The translations under genes and the position numbers were made by a program. A model generated the notes under the pieces. It did no database searches. It saw only the letters and a list, made by a program, of their open reading frames with translations, and was not told the origin of the DNA. 64,000 bases of DNA from Tahibacter soli (GTDB lineage: Bacteria; Pseudomonadota; Gammaproteobacteria; Xanthomonadales; Rhodanobacteraceae): positions 682,001 to 746,000 of the forward strand of contig NZ_JAOVZO020000020.1 in NCBI RefSeq assembly GCF_025717065.2, written 5' to 3'. This document shows, one piece after another, positions 25,668 through 34,255 of this stretch. Within the stretch, counting starts at the first letter, position 1; every line of letters starts with the position of its first letter.

Positions 25668-26408
25668 AGCCCTCTACCCCAAGCTCGCCTGGGGAGAGGG
25701 TTGGGCGAGGGGGCGACGCCGTGCGCTTCTTCAACCTCGACGAAGTGCGCAGCGCATGCCCCCTCACCCCAGCCCTCTCCCCCGCAAGCCTGCGGGGGAG
25801 AGGGAGCAAAACCCCTGCCGCACCTTTGCGGCGTACTGCTTAAGCCCCCTCCCCCAAGCTCGCTTGGGGGAGGGGGTTGGGTGAGGGGGTGACGCCGTGC
25901 ACTTCTTCAACCTCGACGAAGTGCGCCGCGCATGCCCCCTCACCCCAGCCCTCTCCCCCGCAAGCCTGCGGGGGAGAGGGAGCAAAACCCCTGCCGCACC
26001 TTTGCGGCGTACTGCTCAAGCCCTTTCCCCCAAGCTCGCTTGGGGGAGAGGGTTGGGTGAGGGGGTGACGCCGTGCACTTCTTCAACCTCGACGAAGTGC
26101 ACCGCGCATGCCCCCTCACCCCAGCCCTCTCCCCCGCAAGCCTGCGGGGGAGAGGGAGCAAAACCCCTGCCGCACCTTTGCGGCGCACTGCTCAAGCCCT
26201 CTCCCCCAAGCTCGCTTGGGGGAGAGGGTTGGGTGAGGGGGCGACGCCGTGCGCTTCTTCAACCTCGACGAAGTGCGCCGCGCATGCCCCCTCACCCCAG
26301 CCCTCTCCCCCGCAAGCCTGCGGGGGAGAGGGAGCAAAACCCCTGCCGCACCTTTGCGGCGCACTGCTCAAGCCCTCTCCCCCAAGCTCGCTTGGGGGAG
26401 AGGGAGTT
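25668..26408. repeat. Tandem array of 176-bp palindromic repeats inside the RiPP operon
   Basis: The 767-bp spacer between exporter and adaptor genes contains four copies with a period of exactly 176 bp (marker CATGCCCCCTCACC at 25755, 25931, 26107 and 26283). Each unit holds two hairpins, CCCTCTCCCCCAAGC/GCTTGGGGGAGAGGG and CCCTCTCCCCCGCA/TGCGGGGGAGAGGG, plus a third short inverted pair (GCACTTCTTCAACCTCGACGAAGTGC). A degenerate extra half copy begins the array at about 25668. Open frames across it repeat the same peptide and are not genes. Units differ by only a few bases, so duplication is recent. Confidence 0.95.
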
Positions 26409-26413
26409 GCTTT

Positions 26414-27679
26414 CTACGACTCCGCCATCGCGCGCAGCGGTTCGAACATCCAGTCGATCAGCCGCCGCCGGTCGAGCATCACGTCGGCCTCGGCCTTCAT
26501 GCCCGCCTGCAGCGCATGCCGGCGCCCTTCCGGGCCGACGGTCTGCGCGTCGAGCTTCACCTGCACGCGATACACCGGCTCGGTCGTCGCGAGCGGAAAC
26601 GGCAGCTCTTCGGCGCGCACCGCGCTGGTCGCGACCGACGCCACCTCGCCTTCCTGATGCCCGTAGCGCTCGAACGGAAACGCCGGATAGCGCAGCTTGA
26701 CGCGCTGCCCGTTGCGGATCAGCCCGATCGCCGCGCTCGTGACGTACAGCGACGCCTGCAGCGACGACTCGGACGGGAGCAGGTGCAGCATCGTCTGGCC
26801 CGGCGACACGCCCTGCCCCGCGACCGCGATCACCGCCGCGACGCGGCCGGCTTCCGGCGCGATCACCTGCACTTCGCGCCGCGCCTCGCTTTCGACGAGG
26901 CTCTGTTCGAGCGCCGCGATGTCGCGGTCGAGCGCGCCGCGCTCGGCGCGCTGGCGCAGCGGCAGCTCGTCGATTTCCACTTGTGCCGCGCGCAGACCGT
27001 TCTGCGCCGACAGCTTTTCGCGCCGCAGCGACTCGAGGCCCGCCTTGCGGTCGAGTTCGGACTGCTTCAGACGCTCCATGTCGAGCTCGGACACCACCTT
27101 CGACGCACGCAGCTTTTCGTAGCGGCGATAGCTGTCGACCGCGAGCTGCAGCTGCTGCTCGGCGACCGCGACGTTCGCGTCGATCGACTTGAGTTCGAGC
27201 GCGAGGCCTTCCGCACGCTCGCGCGCGGACCTGAGCTGTCCGCGCTGGCGCGTGTCCAGATCCTTCACGTCGGCGGTCAGGCTCGCGAGCCGCTCGCGCT
27301 GGCGCTCGACGATGCGCGCCTCGGTCGACGGCGCGTCGGCGACCGAGCGCTCGGACGACAACACGTACAGAACGTCGCCTTTGTTCACGACGTCGCCTTC
27401 GCGCACGCGCAGTTCGCGCACGATGCCGGTCTGCGGCGGCACGATGCGCAGCACGCCCTGCTCGGGCAGCAGAAAGCCCTCGACGCGCACGCGCCGCGTG
27501 TACTGCCCCACGAACAGGAAAACGATCGCCGACAGCGCGATGAAAAGCGATATCGCCGACAGCAGGCGCGCCGACAGCGGCTGCGACAGGATGATCTCGC
27601 CGAGGCCCGTGCCGGTCTGCGCCTGCACGGCTTCCGGTCGAAACAACGGCAGAATTTTCGATTCGCCCTCGTCGCTCAT
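26414..27679 (-). CDS. HlyD-family membrane fusion adaptor of the exporter
   Basis: Periplasmic adaptor of a type I-like secretion system, 421 residues. One N-terminal membrane helix (about 38-59, SAISLFIALSAIVFLFVG) is followed by a lipoyl half (RIVPPQTGIVRELRVREGD), a long coiled coil (about 120-260, with many E/R/L heptads), the second lipoyl half (APEAGRVAAVIAVAGQGVSPGQ) and a beta-barrel/MPD-like end. It pairs with the C39 exporter to reach the outer membrane, probably using a TolC-like channel encoded elsewhere. Its ATG overlaps the lanB stop (ATGA). Confidence 0.92.
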   Translation of the reverse strand: MSDEGESKILPLFRPEAVQAQTGTGLGEIILSQPLSARLLSAISLFIALSAIVFLFVGQYTRRVRVEGFLLPEQGVLRIVPPQTGIVRELRVREGDVVNKGDVLYVLSSERSVADAPSTEARIVERQRERLASLTADVKDLDTRQRGQLRSARERAEGLALELKSIDANVAVAEQQLQLAVDSYRRYEKLRASKVVSELDMERLKQSELDRKAGLESLRREKLSAQNGLRAAQVEIDELPLRQRAERGALDRDIAALEQSLVESEARREVQVIAPEAGRVAAVIAVAGQGVSPGQTMLHLLPSESSLQASLYVTSAAIGLIRNGQRVKLRYPAFPFERYGHQEGEVASVATSAVRAEELPFPLATTEPVYRVQVKLDAQTVGPEGRRHALQAGMKAEADVMLDRRRLIDWMFEPLRAMAES

Positions 27680-30600
27680 GCGCCGCTCCTGGCCCGGGCG
27701 CGCACCGCTTCGCAGCCGCGCCGGATCAGCTCGTACAGTACCATTTCGTGCGCGCGGCCGTTGTCGGTGAACCAGCGGTTGCAGCTCATGTGCACAAGGC
27801 TCGGCAAGACCGAGGCGACCGTGCCGTGCAGCTTTCCGGCCGCTTCGGTTTCGCGCAGCGCATCGCCGATGCGCCGGCGCTCGAGCGCGTCCGCGTCGAG
27901 CGCGGCCGCGACGGCCGCGGGGTCGGGCAGGCCTTCGGGCAGCGCGCCGGCGCAGATCGCCTGCAGGCTGCCGGAGAACTCGCGGTACTTGTTGCCGAGC
28001 GTCGCCAGACGCTGCTTGCGCATCGAGAATTCGTCGAGGAAGCGCCCGGCCTGATACGCGAACAGGTCGGCGCGCGCTTCGGCGTCGAGCCCGAAATCGC
28101 CGAGGCCGCGCACGAGCGCCGCGGCCGCGAGCTGCCAGCGCGCGGCCGGCGGCGCGCCGCGCAGTTCGCGCAGCAGATTCGCGACGAGCCTGCTGTCCTG
28201 CGCGAACCAGCGCTCGCACAGCGCCATGCCGTCGAGGCCGCCGTAGCGTTCGATCTCGCGGTCGTAGCTGCCGATGTCCACGCGCACGATCGAGCCTTCG
28301 CCGCGCAGTTGCGCGAGCGCGTCGGCGAGTCGCGGCATCGCCTCGCCGGCGAGCCGCGCGGGATCGCCGGTCAGGCGCAGGCGCAGGTGCCAGTCGGGAT
28401 CGGCGTAGCGGATGTAGAACCAGTCGGCGCACGCGCCGGAGGCTCGCAGCGCGTCGGCGAGCGGCGCGAGGCGGTCGACGAGCACGCGGTCGAGCACGCT
28501 CGCGCCGCCGTACACGCGGTAGTACAGCCAGTCCGAACCCGGCAGGCGGCACCGCTGCGCGGCGTCGACGGCGAGTGCGCCGGTCTTGGCCTCGTAGCGT
28601 TTGCGCAGTTCGCGCTGGCGCGGATTGCTCTCGTCGGCGCTCGCGCCGGCCGGCGCGGACGCGCGCTTGAGCGGCAGCACGATCTCGTGCGCGTAGCGGT
28701 CGCCGTCGCGGCCGACGCACAACTGCGCCGGATCGGCGTTGAGTTCGATGAGCGTGAGCGCGCGCTTCTGCTTCAACGCGTCGACGAGCGTGTCGACGGC
28801 CACCGGATTGTCGAAGTCGATCGCGAGCACGTTGTCGAACTCGACGATGCCGACGAGGCGCGGCAGACCCAGCGATTGCCGCCACGCGGCGGCGGCGGCG
28901 CCGCGCGCCGCGTCGTCGGCGTCGACGAGCGCCTTGGCGCCGTCGGCCTTGACCTGCCACTGCGCCGGCGCGAGCACGACGCGGCCGTGACGCAGCCGCG
29001 GCAGGCGCGGCAGGTTGCCGAGCTGGCTGCCCCACGAGAAGCCGCCCATCACCGATTCCTGGTACTGCACCTGGCACAGGAAGCGGTAGACGCCGAGCGT
29101 GTCGGCGCCGTAGTTGTGCGCGTTGCTCATGCGCGGAATCACGCGCTTGCCGAGGCGGCGCGAATACAGTCGCACGCTGCGCCCCTGCACTTCGACGTCG
29201 AGATCGTCGAGCGCGATGCGCCGGTCGGCCGGCGCGCCGGAGCGGCCGAGCACGGGGATCTCGTAGTCGCGCAGCAGCGGCCGGCACACGACGTTGCCCA
29301 GGCGCTCCTGCGGCAGGTGCACGATTTCGGCGAACACGGCGTCGGGTTCGCTCGCGCTTTCGGCGCGCAGCGACGCGCGCGCGCATTCGGCCAGCTCTCC
29401 GTCGCCGAAGCAGAAGCGGCCGAGCAGGTTGATCGCGCTCGGTCCCCACACGCTGTGCATGACGATCGCGTAGTCGCCCTGCGCGAGCGCGGCGGCGTCG
29501 GGCGCCAGCAGCGTGGCCATCGCCGCGAGCGAATGCGGCACGCCTGCGCGTTCGGTGTCGGACAGCGTCGGCAGATCTTTCGCGTCGAGCACGATTTCGT
29601 CGACGCCGCGCGCGATGGCGTCGTGCCAGCGCGCGAGCATCAGCGCGTCGCCGCGCACGCCGCCCGCGGCCGCCTCGCCGCCGCCGCTCCAGGCGACGCC
29701 GTCGAGCAGCGCGCTCGGCACCGCCGCGGCGCGACCGCTGCCGATGCCGGTTTCCTCGTCGAGCACGTCGAGCAGCGGCACGCGGCGCTCCTCGTAGCGC
29801 TGCGCGAAGCGGCGCGCGAAGTCGTCGAGCGGGCCGTTGCGCCACGCGCCGAGCGACACGAACGCCTCGGCGGCGCGCGCGACTTCGGCGAGCACTTCGT
29901 GCGGCAGACGCAAACCTTCCACATCGCGATAAAGATCGACCTGGAACAGGCGATCGCGGCGCAGGTTCGCGTCGAGCGGCGCGAGCGCGTCGGCGACCGC
30001 GTCGTAGGTCGCGGCGGGCTGGCCGAGATCGGCCGCGTCGAGCGCCGCGAGCCGGTCGCGCGCGGCGCCGAGTTCGGGCAGGCCCGGCGCGTCGGGCGCG
30101 AGCGCTAAGAGTTCGTCGATCAGCACCGGCAGGCATTCGCGGCCGGTGACGCACGGCTCGAGCGTCGGCACGAGCAGGCGGCTGTCGATCAGGCTGTCGA
30201 TGAATTCGAGCGCGTCGGCGCGTTCGATCTCGGCGTCGGCGGCGCAGAGCGCCGCGACGATCGCCTCGATGTCGCAGCCGTCGCCGTCGGCGCATCGCAG
30301 CGCGACGTCGAGATATTCGCTCGCGGCGACCGAACTCAGCGTATAGCGGCGCACTTCGCTTTTGAGTTCCCACTCGACGTAGTGCCAGCGGTCGCCGACC
30401 GCGTGGCCGCAGTCGTTGCGGCGCACGCGCAGGCGCGGGCGCAGCGCCGGATCGCGCGCGAGCTTTTCGCCGAGCGCCGCGACGGTCGACGTGTCGAGCC
30501 GCGTGTGCCGGCGCAGGCGCGATGCGGCGTCGAGATCGAGACCGCCGACCGCGCCTTCGCGACCGAGGCTCAGCGACGCGAACAGGCCGAACGGCGTGGG

Positions 30601-30939
30601 CCGCGTGCACATGCGCGCGACGTAGCGGTACAAAGCCTGCGCGAGCTTCGCGCCTTTTTCGTTCGAGGCGTTCCAGTCCCAGCCGGACAACCGCTCGTGC
30701 AGCGACGACGACGCCAGCAGCACCGCTTCGCGTACGCGCGCGTCGTCCCACAGCGCGCGCAGCGACGCGAGCGACGCGGCGCGATCGGCCGCGCTCGCGC
30801 CGCCGGCGAGCCAGCGCGAGACGGGCATGAGCGGCGCGCGCAGCGCGAAATAGTCTTCGGCCGCGAACAGGCCCGGTACCGCCTTGCGCGCGGGCGACGC
30901 GGCCGGCTTGGCGGCGAGTTCCGGCGTCGCGAGGCTCAC
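27676..30939 (-). CDS. lanB: LanB-type lanthipeptide dehydratase, full length
   Basis: Class I lanthipeptide dehydratase. Members use glutamyl-tRNA to activate Ser/Thr of the precursor and then eliminate to Dha/Dhb. The 1087 residues are full-size, with an N-terminal glutamylation region (DYFALRAPLMPVS, then RYVARMCTRPTPFGLFASLS and PRMSNAHNYGADTLGVYRFL, all conserved in Lant_dehydr_N). The C-terminal SpaB/elimination domain (about 760-1070) includes GSDWLYYRVYGG, DWFYIRYADPDWHLRLRLTG and EIERYGG. Translation probably begins at GTG, overlapping the lanC stop (GTGA), with MSL-ATPEL as the first residues. Split LanB pairs of thiopeptide type are excluded, since both domains are in one protein. 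Confidence 0.95.
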   Translation of the reverse strand: MSLATPELAAKPAASPARKAVPGLFAAEDYFALRAPLMPVSRWLAGGASAADRAASLASLRALWDDARVREAVLLASSSLHERLSGWDWNASNEKGAKLAQALYRYVARMCTRPTPFGLFASLSLGREGAVGGLDLDAASRLRRHTRLDTSTVAALGEKLARDPALRPRLRVRRNDCGHAVGDRWHYVEWELKSEVRRYTLSSVAASEYLDVALRCADGDGCDIEAIVAALCAADAEIERADALEFIDSLIDSRLLVPTLEPCVTGRECLPVLIDELLALAPDAPGLPELGAARDRLAALDAADLGQPAATYDAVADALAPLDANLRRDRLFQVDLYRDVEGLRLPHEVLAEVARAAEAFVSLGAWRNGPLDDFARRFAQRYEERRVPLLDVLDEETGIGSGRAAAVPSALLDGVAWSGGGEAAAGGVRGDALMLARWHDAIARGVDEIVLDAKDLPTLSDTERAGVPHSLAAMATLLAPDAAALAQGDYAIVMHSVWGPSAINLLGRFCFGDGELAECARASLRAESASEPDAVFAEIVHLPQERLGNVVCRPLLRDYEIPVLGRSGAPADRRIALDDLDVEVQGRSVRLYSRRLGKRVIPRMSNAHNYGADTLGVYRFLCQVQYQESVMGGFSWGSQLGNLPRLPRLRHGRVVLAPAQWQVKADGAKALVDADDAARGAAAAAWRQSLGLPRLVGIVEFDNVLAIDFDNPVAVDTLVDALKQKRALTLIELNADPAQLCVGRDGDRYAHEIVLPLKRASAPAGASADESNPRQRELRKRYEAKTGALAVDAAQRCRLPGSDWLYYRVYGGASVLDRVLVDRLAPLADALRASGACADWFYIRYADPDWHLRLRLTGDPARLAGEAMPRLADALAQLRGEGSIVRVDIGSYDREIERYGGLDGMALCERWFAQDSRLVANLLRELRGAPPAARWQLAAAALVRGLGDFGLDAEARADLFAYQAGRFLDEFSMRKQRLATLGNKYREFSGSLQAICAGALPEGLPDPAAVAAALDADALERRRIGDALRETEAAGKLHGTVASVLPSLVHMSCNRWFTDNGRAHEMVLYELIRRGCEAVRARARSGA

Positions 30940-32309
30940 GGCTGCGCTCCGCGCGGCAGGTCGGTGCCCTGCTGCGCCCCGCGCGGCAGGTCTGTGAGGT
31001 ACGGCGCATCCCACGCGTCGGGATCGCCGGTCAGGCAAGACAGCAGCGCAAGGCCCACGCCGGCCGCGCCGGTGATCCAGCTCACGCACGCGACCGGAAA
31101 ATACTGCCCGTCTTCCCACTCGGCGCGAAACACGCCGGCCGTGTGCGGAAACTGCGCCAGGCGCATGTCGAGCGTGCGCTGCGCCCAGAAGCGCGCGGCC
31201 TGCGCGAGGGATTCGTCGCCCAGCTGCTGCCACAGGCGCAGGAACACGAGCGCGGCGCCCGCGCTGCCGTGGCAGATGCCCATGTCGTTGACGAAGCATT
31301 CGTCGGCGCTGCGCGACGCGCAGTCGCGCGCGATCTCGAGCGCGAACGCGCGCCAGTCGTCGCGGCCCGCGGCGTCGGCGGCGCGCAGGACCGCCGCGCA
31401 CACGCCCAGATCGCCGTAGCACCACGCCAGGCGCGTCGGCCGGTCGCTTTCCGCAAACGACGCGAAGTAGCCTTTTTCGCCGGTCGACGGTTCGCGCCCC
31501 GGCAGGCGCAGGCTCTGCGCCTGCAGCCATCGCATCGCGCCGTCGAGCAGCGGCCGCGCGGTTTGCGCGTGGCAGTCCGATTCGATGCAGCGCGCGAGCA
31601 ACCCGATCACGCCGGGCACGCCGTGCGCGAGACCGAGATTGTGGTAGCCGTTCGGAAACAGCACGCGCTGATGTTCGGGCAACAGGTGCGGCTCGGTGAA
31701 CCAGGTCGTGCCGTTTTCGTTCGTGCGTGCGAGCTTGACGAGGTGCGCGAGCGCCGCGCCGACGAGCCGGTCGCGCCACGCACGGTCCGGATGGTCGAGC
31801 GCGTACAGGCCGTCGCCGACGACGCCGCTGATGAGGTCGTAGTCGCCCGTCCACTGCGCGACACCCAGGCGCAGCGTCAGCGTGCGGTCGATCTCGTCGC
31901 TGAAATCGGGATCGAGCGGTTCGTCGTCGAGCCAGGCGATGCGGCGCAGCGCCCAGGTCGTGCCGGTGAGGCCGCCGATCCAGTCGAAGCGCAGCGGGTC
32001 GCCGCCCATCGTCTCGAGCGTGGCCTGCGCGTGCGCGAGCGCCGCGTCGCGCGCATCCGCGTCGCCGGTCGCGCGATGCCACGCGGCGAGAAACTGCGCC
32101 GGCCCGATGCGCCCGCGCGCAAGGCCGGTGCCTTCGAATTCGTGCGCGTCGGAGCGGCACACCGCCGCCAGTTCGCGGCAATAGTCCCAGACGGCCTTGC
32201 GCAGTTCGCCGTGCAGCGGCGAGTTCGCCGGCGCGAGCGGCGCGGCATGCATGGCTTGAGCGGCGGCGTTCGCCGTCGTTGCGGGTTCGTTGGCGAGCAT
32301 CGAGTTCAT
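30936..32309 (-). CDS. lanC: LanC-type lanthionine synthetase cyclase
   Basis: Zinc enzyme that adds Cys thiols to dehydrated Ser/Thr to form (methyl)lanthionine rings. The 457 residues form an alpha-alpha barrel with the family motifs GLAHGVPG (His229), WCYGDLG (Cys297) and CHGSAG (Cys346, His347), so all Zn ligands are present. The C-terminus carries a short repeat, TDLPRGAQ twice. It is the first enzyme gene after precursors A1-A5, and it overlaps lanB by GTGA. GGA precedes the ATG weakly. Confidence 0.95.
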   Translation of the reverse strand: MNSMLANEPATTANAAAQAMHAAPLAPANSPLHGELRKAVWDYCRELAAVCRSDAHEFEGTGLARGRIGPAQFLAAWHRATGDADARDAALAHAQATLETMGGDPLRFDWIGGLTGTTWALRRIAWLDDEPLDPDFSDEIDRTLTLRLGVAQWTGDYDLISGVVGDGLYALDHPDRAWRDRLVGAALAHLVKLARTNENGTTWFTEPHLLPEHQRVLFPNGYHNLGLAHGVPGVIGLLARCIESDCHAQTARPLLDGAMRWLQAQSLRLPGREPSTGEKGYFASFAESDRPTRLAWCYGDLGVCAAVLRAADAAGRDDWRAFALEIARDCASRSADECFVNDMGICHGSAGAALVFLRLWQQLGDESLAQAARFWAQRTLDMRLAQFPHTAGVFRAEWEDGQYFPVACVSWITGAAGVGLALLSCLTGDPDAWDAPYLTDLPRGAQQGTDLPRGAQP

Positions 32310-32360
32310 GCGTTATCCGGAAAGTCTTCACCCAGCGGAACGACGATCGGTACGCGAACC

Positions 32361-32400
32361 GTACCGGTGGTGCCCGCGCCGCGATCGGCGCGGGCGGTAC
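32361..32400 (-). terminator. Stem-loop between precursor A5 and lanC
   Basis: Outer GTACCG (32361-32366) / CGGTAC and inner GCCCGCGCC (32372-32380) / GGCGCGGGC (32387-32395) make a two-part stem just after the A5 stop codon. It is well placed to cut most transcripts after the precursor genes so that enzymes are made in smaller amounts, as in many lanthipeptide operons. No T-run, so partial termination or mRNA stabilisation is inferred. Confidence 0.6.
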
Positions 32401-32401
32401 A

Positions 32402-32593
32402 TCAGCAGCGGCCGGTCACGCAGATGCGCACCGGGAACGTCTGGCACGGCGACTGCGTGTCGCGCTTCGGACCGATGCCGATCCTGCCGTCGTCGGCGTC
32501 GTCCGCCTGGACGTCGCGACCGCCCGCGACCGCCTCGGACTCCTGCGCGGTCAGCGTGCGCAGCGTTTCTTTCGAGAGGACGATTTTTTTCAT
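32402..32593 (-). CDS. Lanthipeptide-like precursor A5
   Basis: A 63-residue precursor, the shortest. The leader is MKKIVLSKETLRTLTAQE with SEAVAGG, cut after residue 25. The 38-residue core starts with an acidic segment lacking Cys (RDVQADDADDGRIGIG) and has three Cys at its end (SPCQTF, RICVTGRC). It differs most from the others and has few Ser/Thr. AAGGAAT precedes the ATG. It may be a degenerate family member or have a different role. Confidence 0.85.
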   Translation of the reverse strand: MKKIVLSKETLRTLTAQESEAVAGGRDVQADDADDGRIGIGPKRDTQSPCQTFPVRICVTGRC

Positions 32594-32630
32594 GATCATT
32601 CCTTGCGTCATGGCATTACTCGAAATCGAA

Positions 32631-32656
32631 GGCCGGCTTCGCTCGCGAAGCCGGCC
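32631..32656 (-). terminator. Stem-loop between precursors A4 and A5
   Basis: Perfect inverted repeat GGCCGGCTTCG / CGAAGCCGGCC with loop CTCG, starting 18 bases after the A4 stop. It probably defines or stabilises the 3' end of the A4 message. Confidence 0.6.
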
Positions 32657-32674
32657 CGTCGTGCAAAGTGCCGA

Positions 32675-32971
32675 TCAGGGAATGACGCAGCGCGGACGAC
32701 GCTGCGTTTCGGTCGGCGGGCAGCCGTTCGTCGGGCACGCCGCGGTGCAGTTGTTCGTCTGCGGCGGGCATCCGACGGTGCACGCGGCGGTCGCGCAGCC
32801 GTCCGTCGGCGGCGGACAGTTGTTCGTCGCGCAAGCCGCGACGGGGACGCTTTCAGTACCGCACGGGCCCTGCTTCGGAATGCACGTATTGCTCACGCCG
32901 CCGGCGACGAGCTCGGATTCGTTGGCGGTCAGCACGCGCAGGGTTTCTTTCGACAGCTGGATCTTTTTCAT
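32675..32971 (-). CDS. Lanthipeptide-like precursor A4
   Basis: A 98-residue precursor. Leader MKKIQLSKETLRVLTANE with SELVAGG ends at residue 25. The 73-residue core has 11 Cys in a Pro/Thr/Asn-rich setting (NTCIPKQGPC, NNCPPPTDGC, AACTVGCPPQ, NNCTAACPTNGCPP). The string CPTNGCP also appears in A1 and A2. A strong AGGAGG lies six bases before the ATG. Confidence 0.88.
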   Translation of the reverse strand: MKKIQLSKETLRVLTANESELVAGGVSNTCIPKQGPCGTESVPVAACATNNCPPPTDGCATAACTVGCPPQTNNCTAACPTNGCPPTETQRRPRCVIP

Positions 32972-33223
32972 GGCTCCCTCCTGGTCGGTTGCATGGACGC
33001 GACGAATCGATCCGACATTCGGATGCTCATTCCCCGCGCTCGTCTCCACCACCCGCCCCCCGGCGTCGTGGAGCCGGCAGCCTAGCCCGGCGTACGGCAT
33101 AGCGCAAACTTGTTTAGATATTCCAGAGTGCTACTCGTCACGTTTTTGAGAATTACCGCGACGAGGCGCCGATTCGCGATCGCGCGCGTTTCCGCTGTCG
33201 AAATCCGCGAGCGCGATGCAAGC

Positions 33224-33255
33224 GAACGCTCCCCGCCCGCAGGCGGAGAGCGTTC
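33224..33255 (-). terminator. Stem-loop between precursors A3 and A4
   Basis: GAACGCTC plus CCCGCC pairs with GGCGG plus GAGCGTTC, with one mismatch at the stem centre, starting eight bases past the A3 stop. It continues the pattern in which precursor genes end in a stem-loop. Confidence 0.55.
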
Positions 33256-33263
33256 TACCGGTG

Positions 33264-33569
33264 TCACGGCGGGCAGCGACGGACCGTCTCGGTCGTCGTG
33301 ACGGTGCCGGTACCGGTGCCGGGGCAGCCGGCGGCCGGCGTGGTCGGCGTCGGGCAGGTGGCGGCCGGCGACGTCGGCGACGGGCACGTCGCCTGCGGCG
33401 AGGTCGGCGTCGGACCGGTGGTGCCGGTGCCGGTCGTACCGCCGCAGCCGGTGGCGGGCCGCGTTTCCGTCGGATTGCAGTCGTCGCGCAGGCTGCCGCC
33501 GCCGACCGCGCGTGCCTCCTCGGCGGTCAGGACGCGCAGGGTTTCTTTCGACAAATGGATCTTTTTCAT
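33264..33569 (-). CDS. Lanthipeptide-like precursor A3
   Basis: A 101-residue precursor with leader MKKIHLSKETLRVLTAEE and ARAVGGG. The 76-residue core opens with RDDCNPTETRPATGCG, nearly the same as A1. It continues with Thr-Gly and Thr-Pro runs and six Cys in total, ATCPSPTSPAATCPTPTTP being typical. It ends TETVRRCPP. GAGAGGG precedes the ATG by six bases. The 272 bases upstream, to A2, hold no clear feature apart from a short GCG-rich inverted pair. Confidence 0.88.
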   Translation of the reverse strand: MKKIHLSKETLRVLTAEEARAVGGGSLRDDCNPTETRPATGCGGTTGTGTTGPTPTSPQATCPSPTSPAATCPTPTTPAAGCPGTGTGTVTTTETVRRCPP

Positions 33570-33841
33570 GGTTCGCCCTCTCGTTTTCGTTGCCGCAATG
33601 GCTGCGCGCGGTCGGCCCCGTGCCTTACCGGCGCAACGGCCACGCTAGTGACGGGGCGCGCATCGATCGAGAGCGAAGTGCGGCGCGCGCGGGAGGCGGC
33701 GCGGCGCGAGCGGGACGATATTTCGGGAAACCCGCTACAAAACAACCTGTTGAGATTTGCGCAAACGCCGCCGAACCGCAGCGGTTGCCAAACCGGACGC
33801 GCGGCTCTTCGGTGAAAGGGCCGCGCGCGAAACGCGGTTTG

Positions 33842-34114
33842 TTACAGCGGGCAGGCCGGACAGCGCGCCTGCGGACGCGTCGGCGACGTCTGCGGCGGCG
33901 GGCAGTTCGTCGTCGCCGGGCAGTTGGTCGTGTACGGCGGGCAGCCGTTCGTCGGGCACGCGTACGTCGGCGGGTTGCACGGCTCCGGATTGGAGATCGG
34001 CGCGGGGCAGCGCGCTTCCGGGATCGTCGACGGCGGCAGGCCGCCGGCAACCTGCTCGGCTTCCTGCGCGGTCAGCACACGCAGCGTTTCCTTCGACAAC
34101 GAGATCTTTTTCAT
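33842..34114 (-). CDS. Lanthipeptide-like precursor A2
   Basis: A 90-residue precursor with leader MKKISLSKETLRVLTAQE and AEQVAGG. The 65-residue core has eight Cys and is very Pro-rich (PEPCNPPTYACPTNGCPPY, TNCPATTNCPPPQT, ARCPACPL). AAGGA lies about six bases before the ATG. The upstream spacer is a chain of hairpins, unlike the other intergenic gaps. Confidence 0.88.
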   Translation of the reverse strand: MKKISLSKETLRVLTAQEAEQVAGGLPPSTIPEARCPAPISNPEPCNPPTYACPTNGCPPYTTNCPATTNCPPPQTSPTRPQARCPACPL

Positions 34115-34255
34115 CGGAAATCCTTCGCATCTGGCTGATGACAAACGCGAACGCACCTCTCGTCCGCGCGAGGGGCAGGCGATCGCAAGGTTCACGACCC
34201 GCCCCCGGCGCCGTGCAGCGCGCAGCCTATGCCACCCCGACGCAGACAGCAATAA

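Noticed and set aside
25668-26408. CRISPR array as an explanation for the tandem repeats
   Set aside because: Period is 176 bp with near-identical units and no unique spacers; each unit contains long palindromes, and no cas gene is nearby.
25640-26700. Several open frames with repeated peptide ACPLTPALSPASLRGRGS across the repeat array
   Set aside because: They are translations of the 176-bp palindromic repeat, with the same peptide in each copy and frames on both strands. No start or family support.
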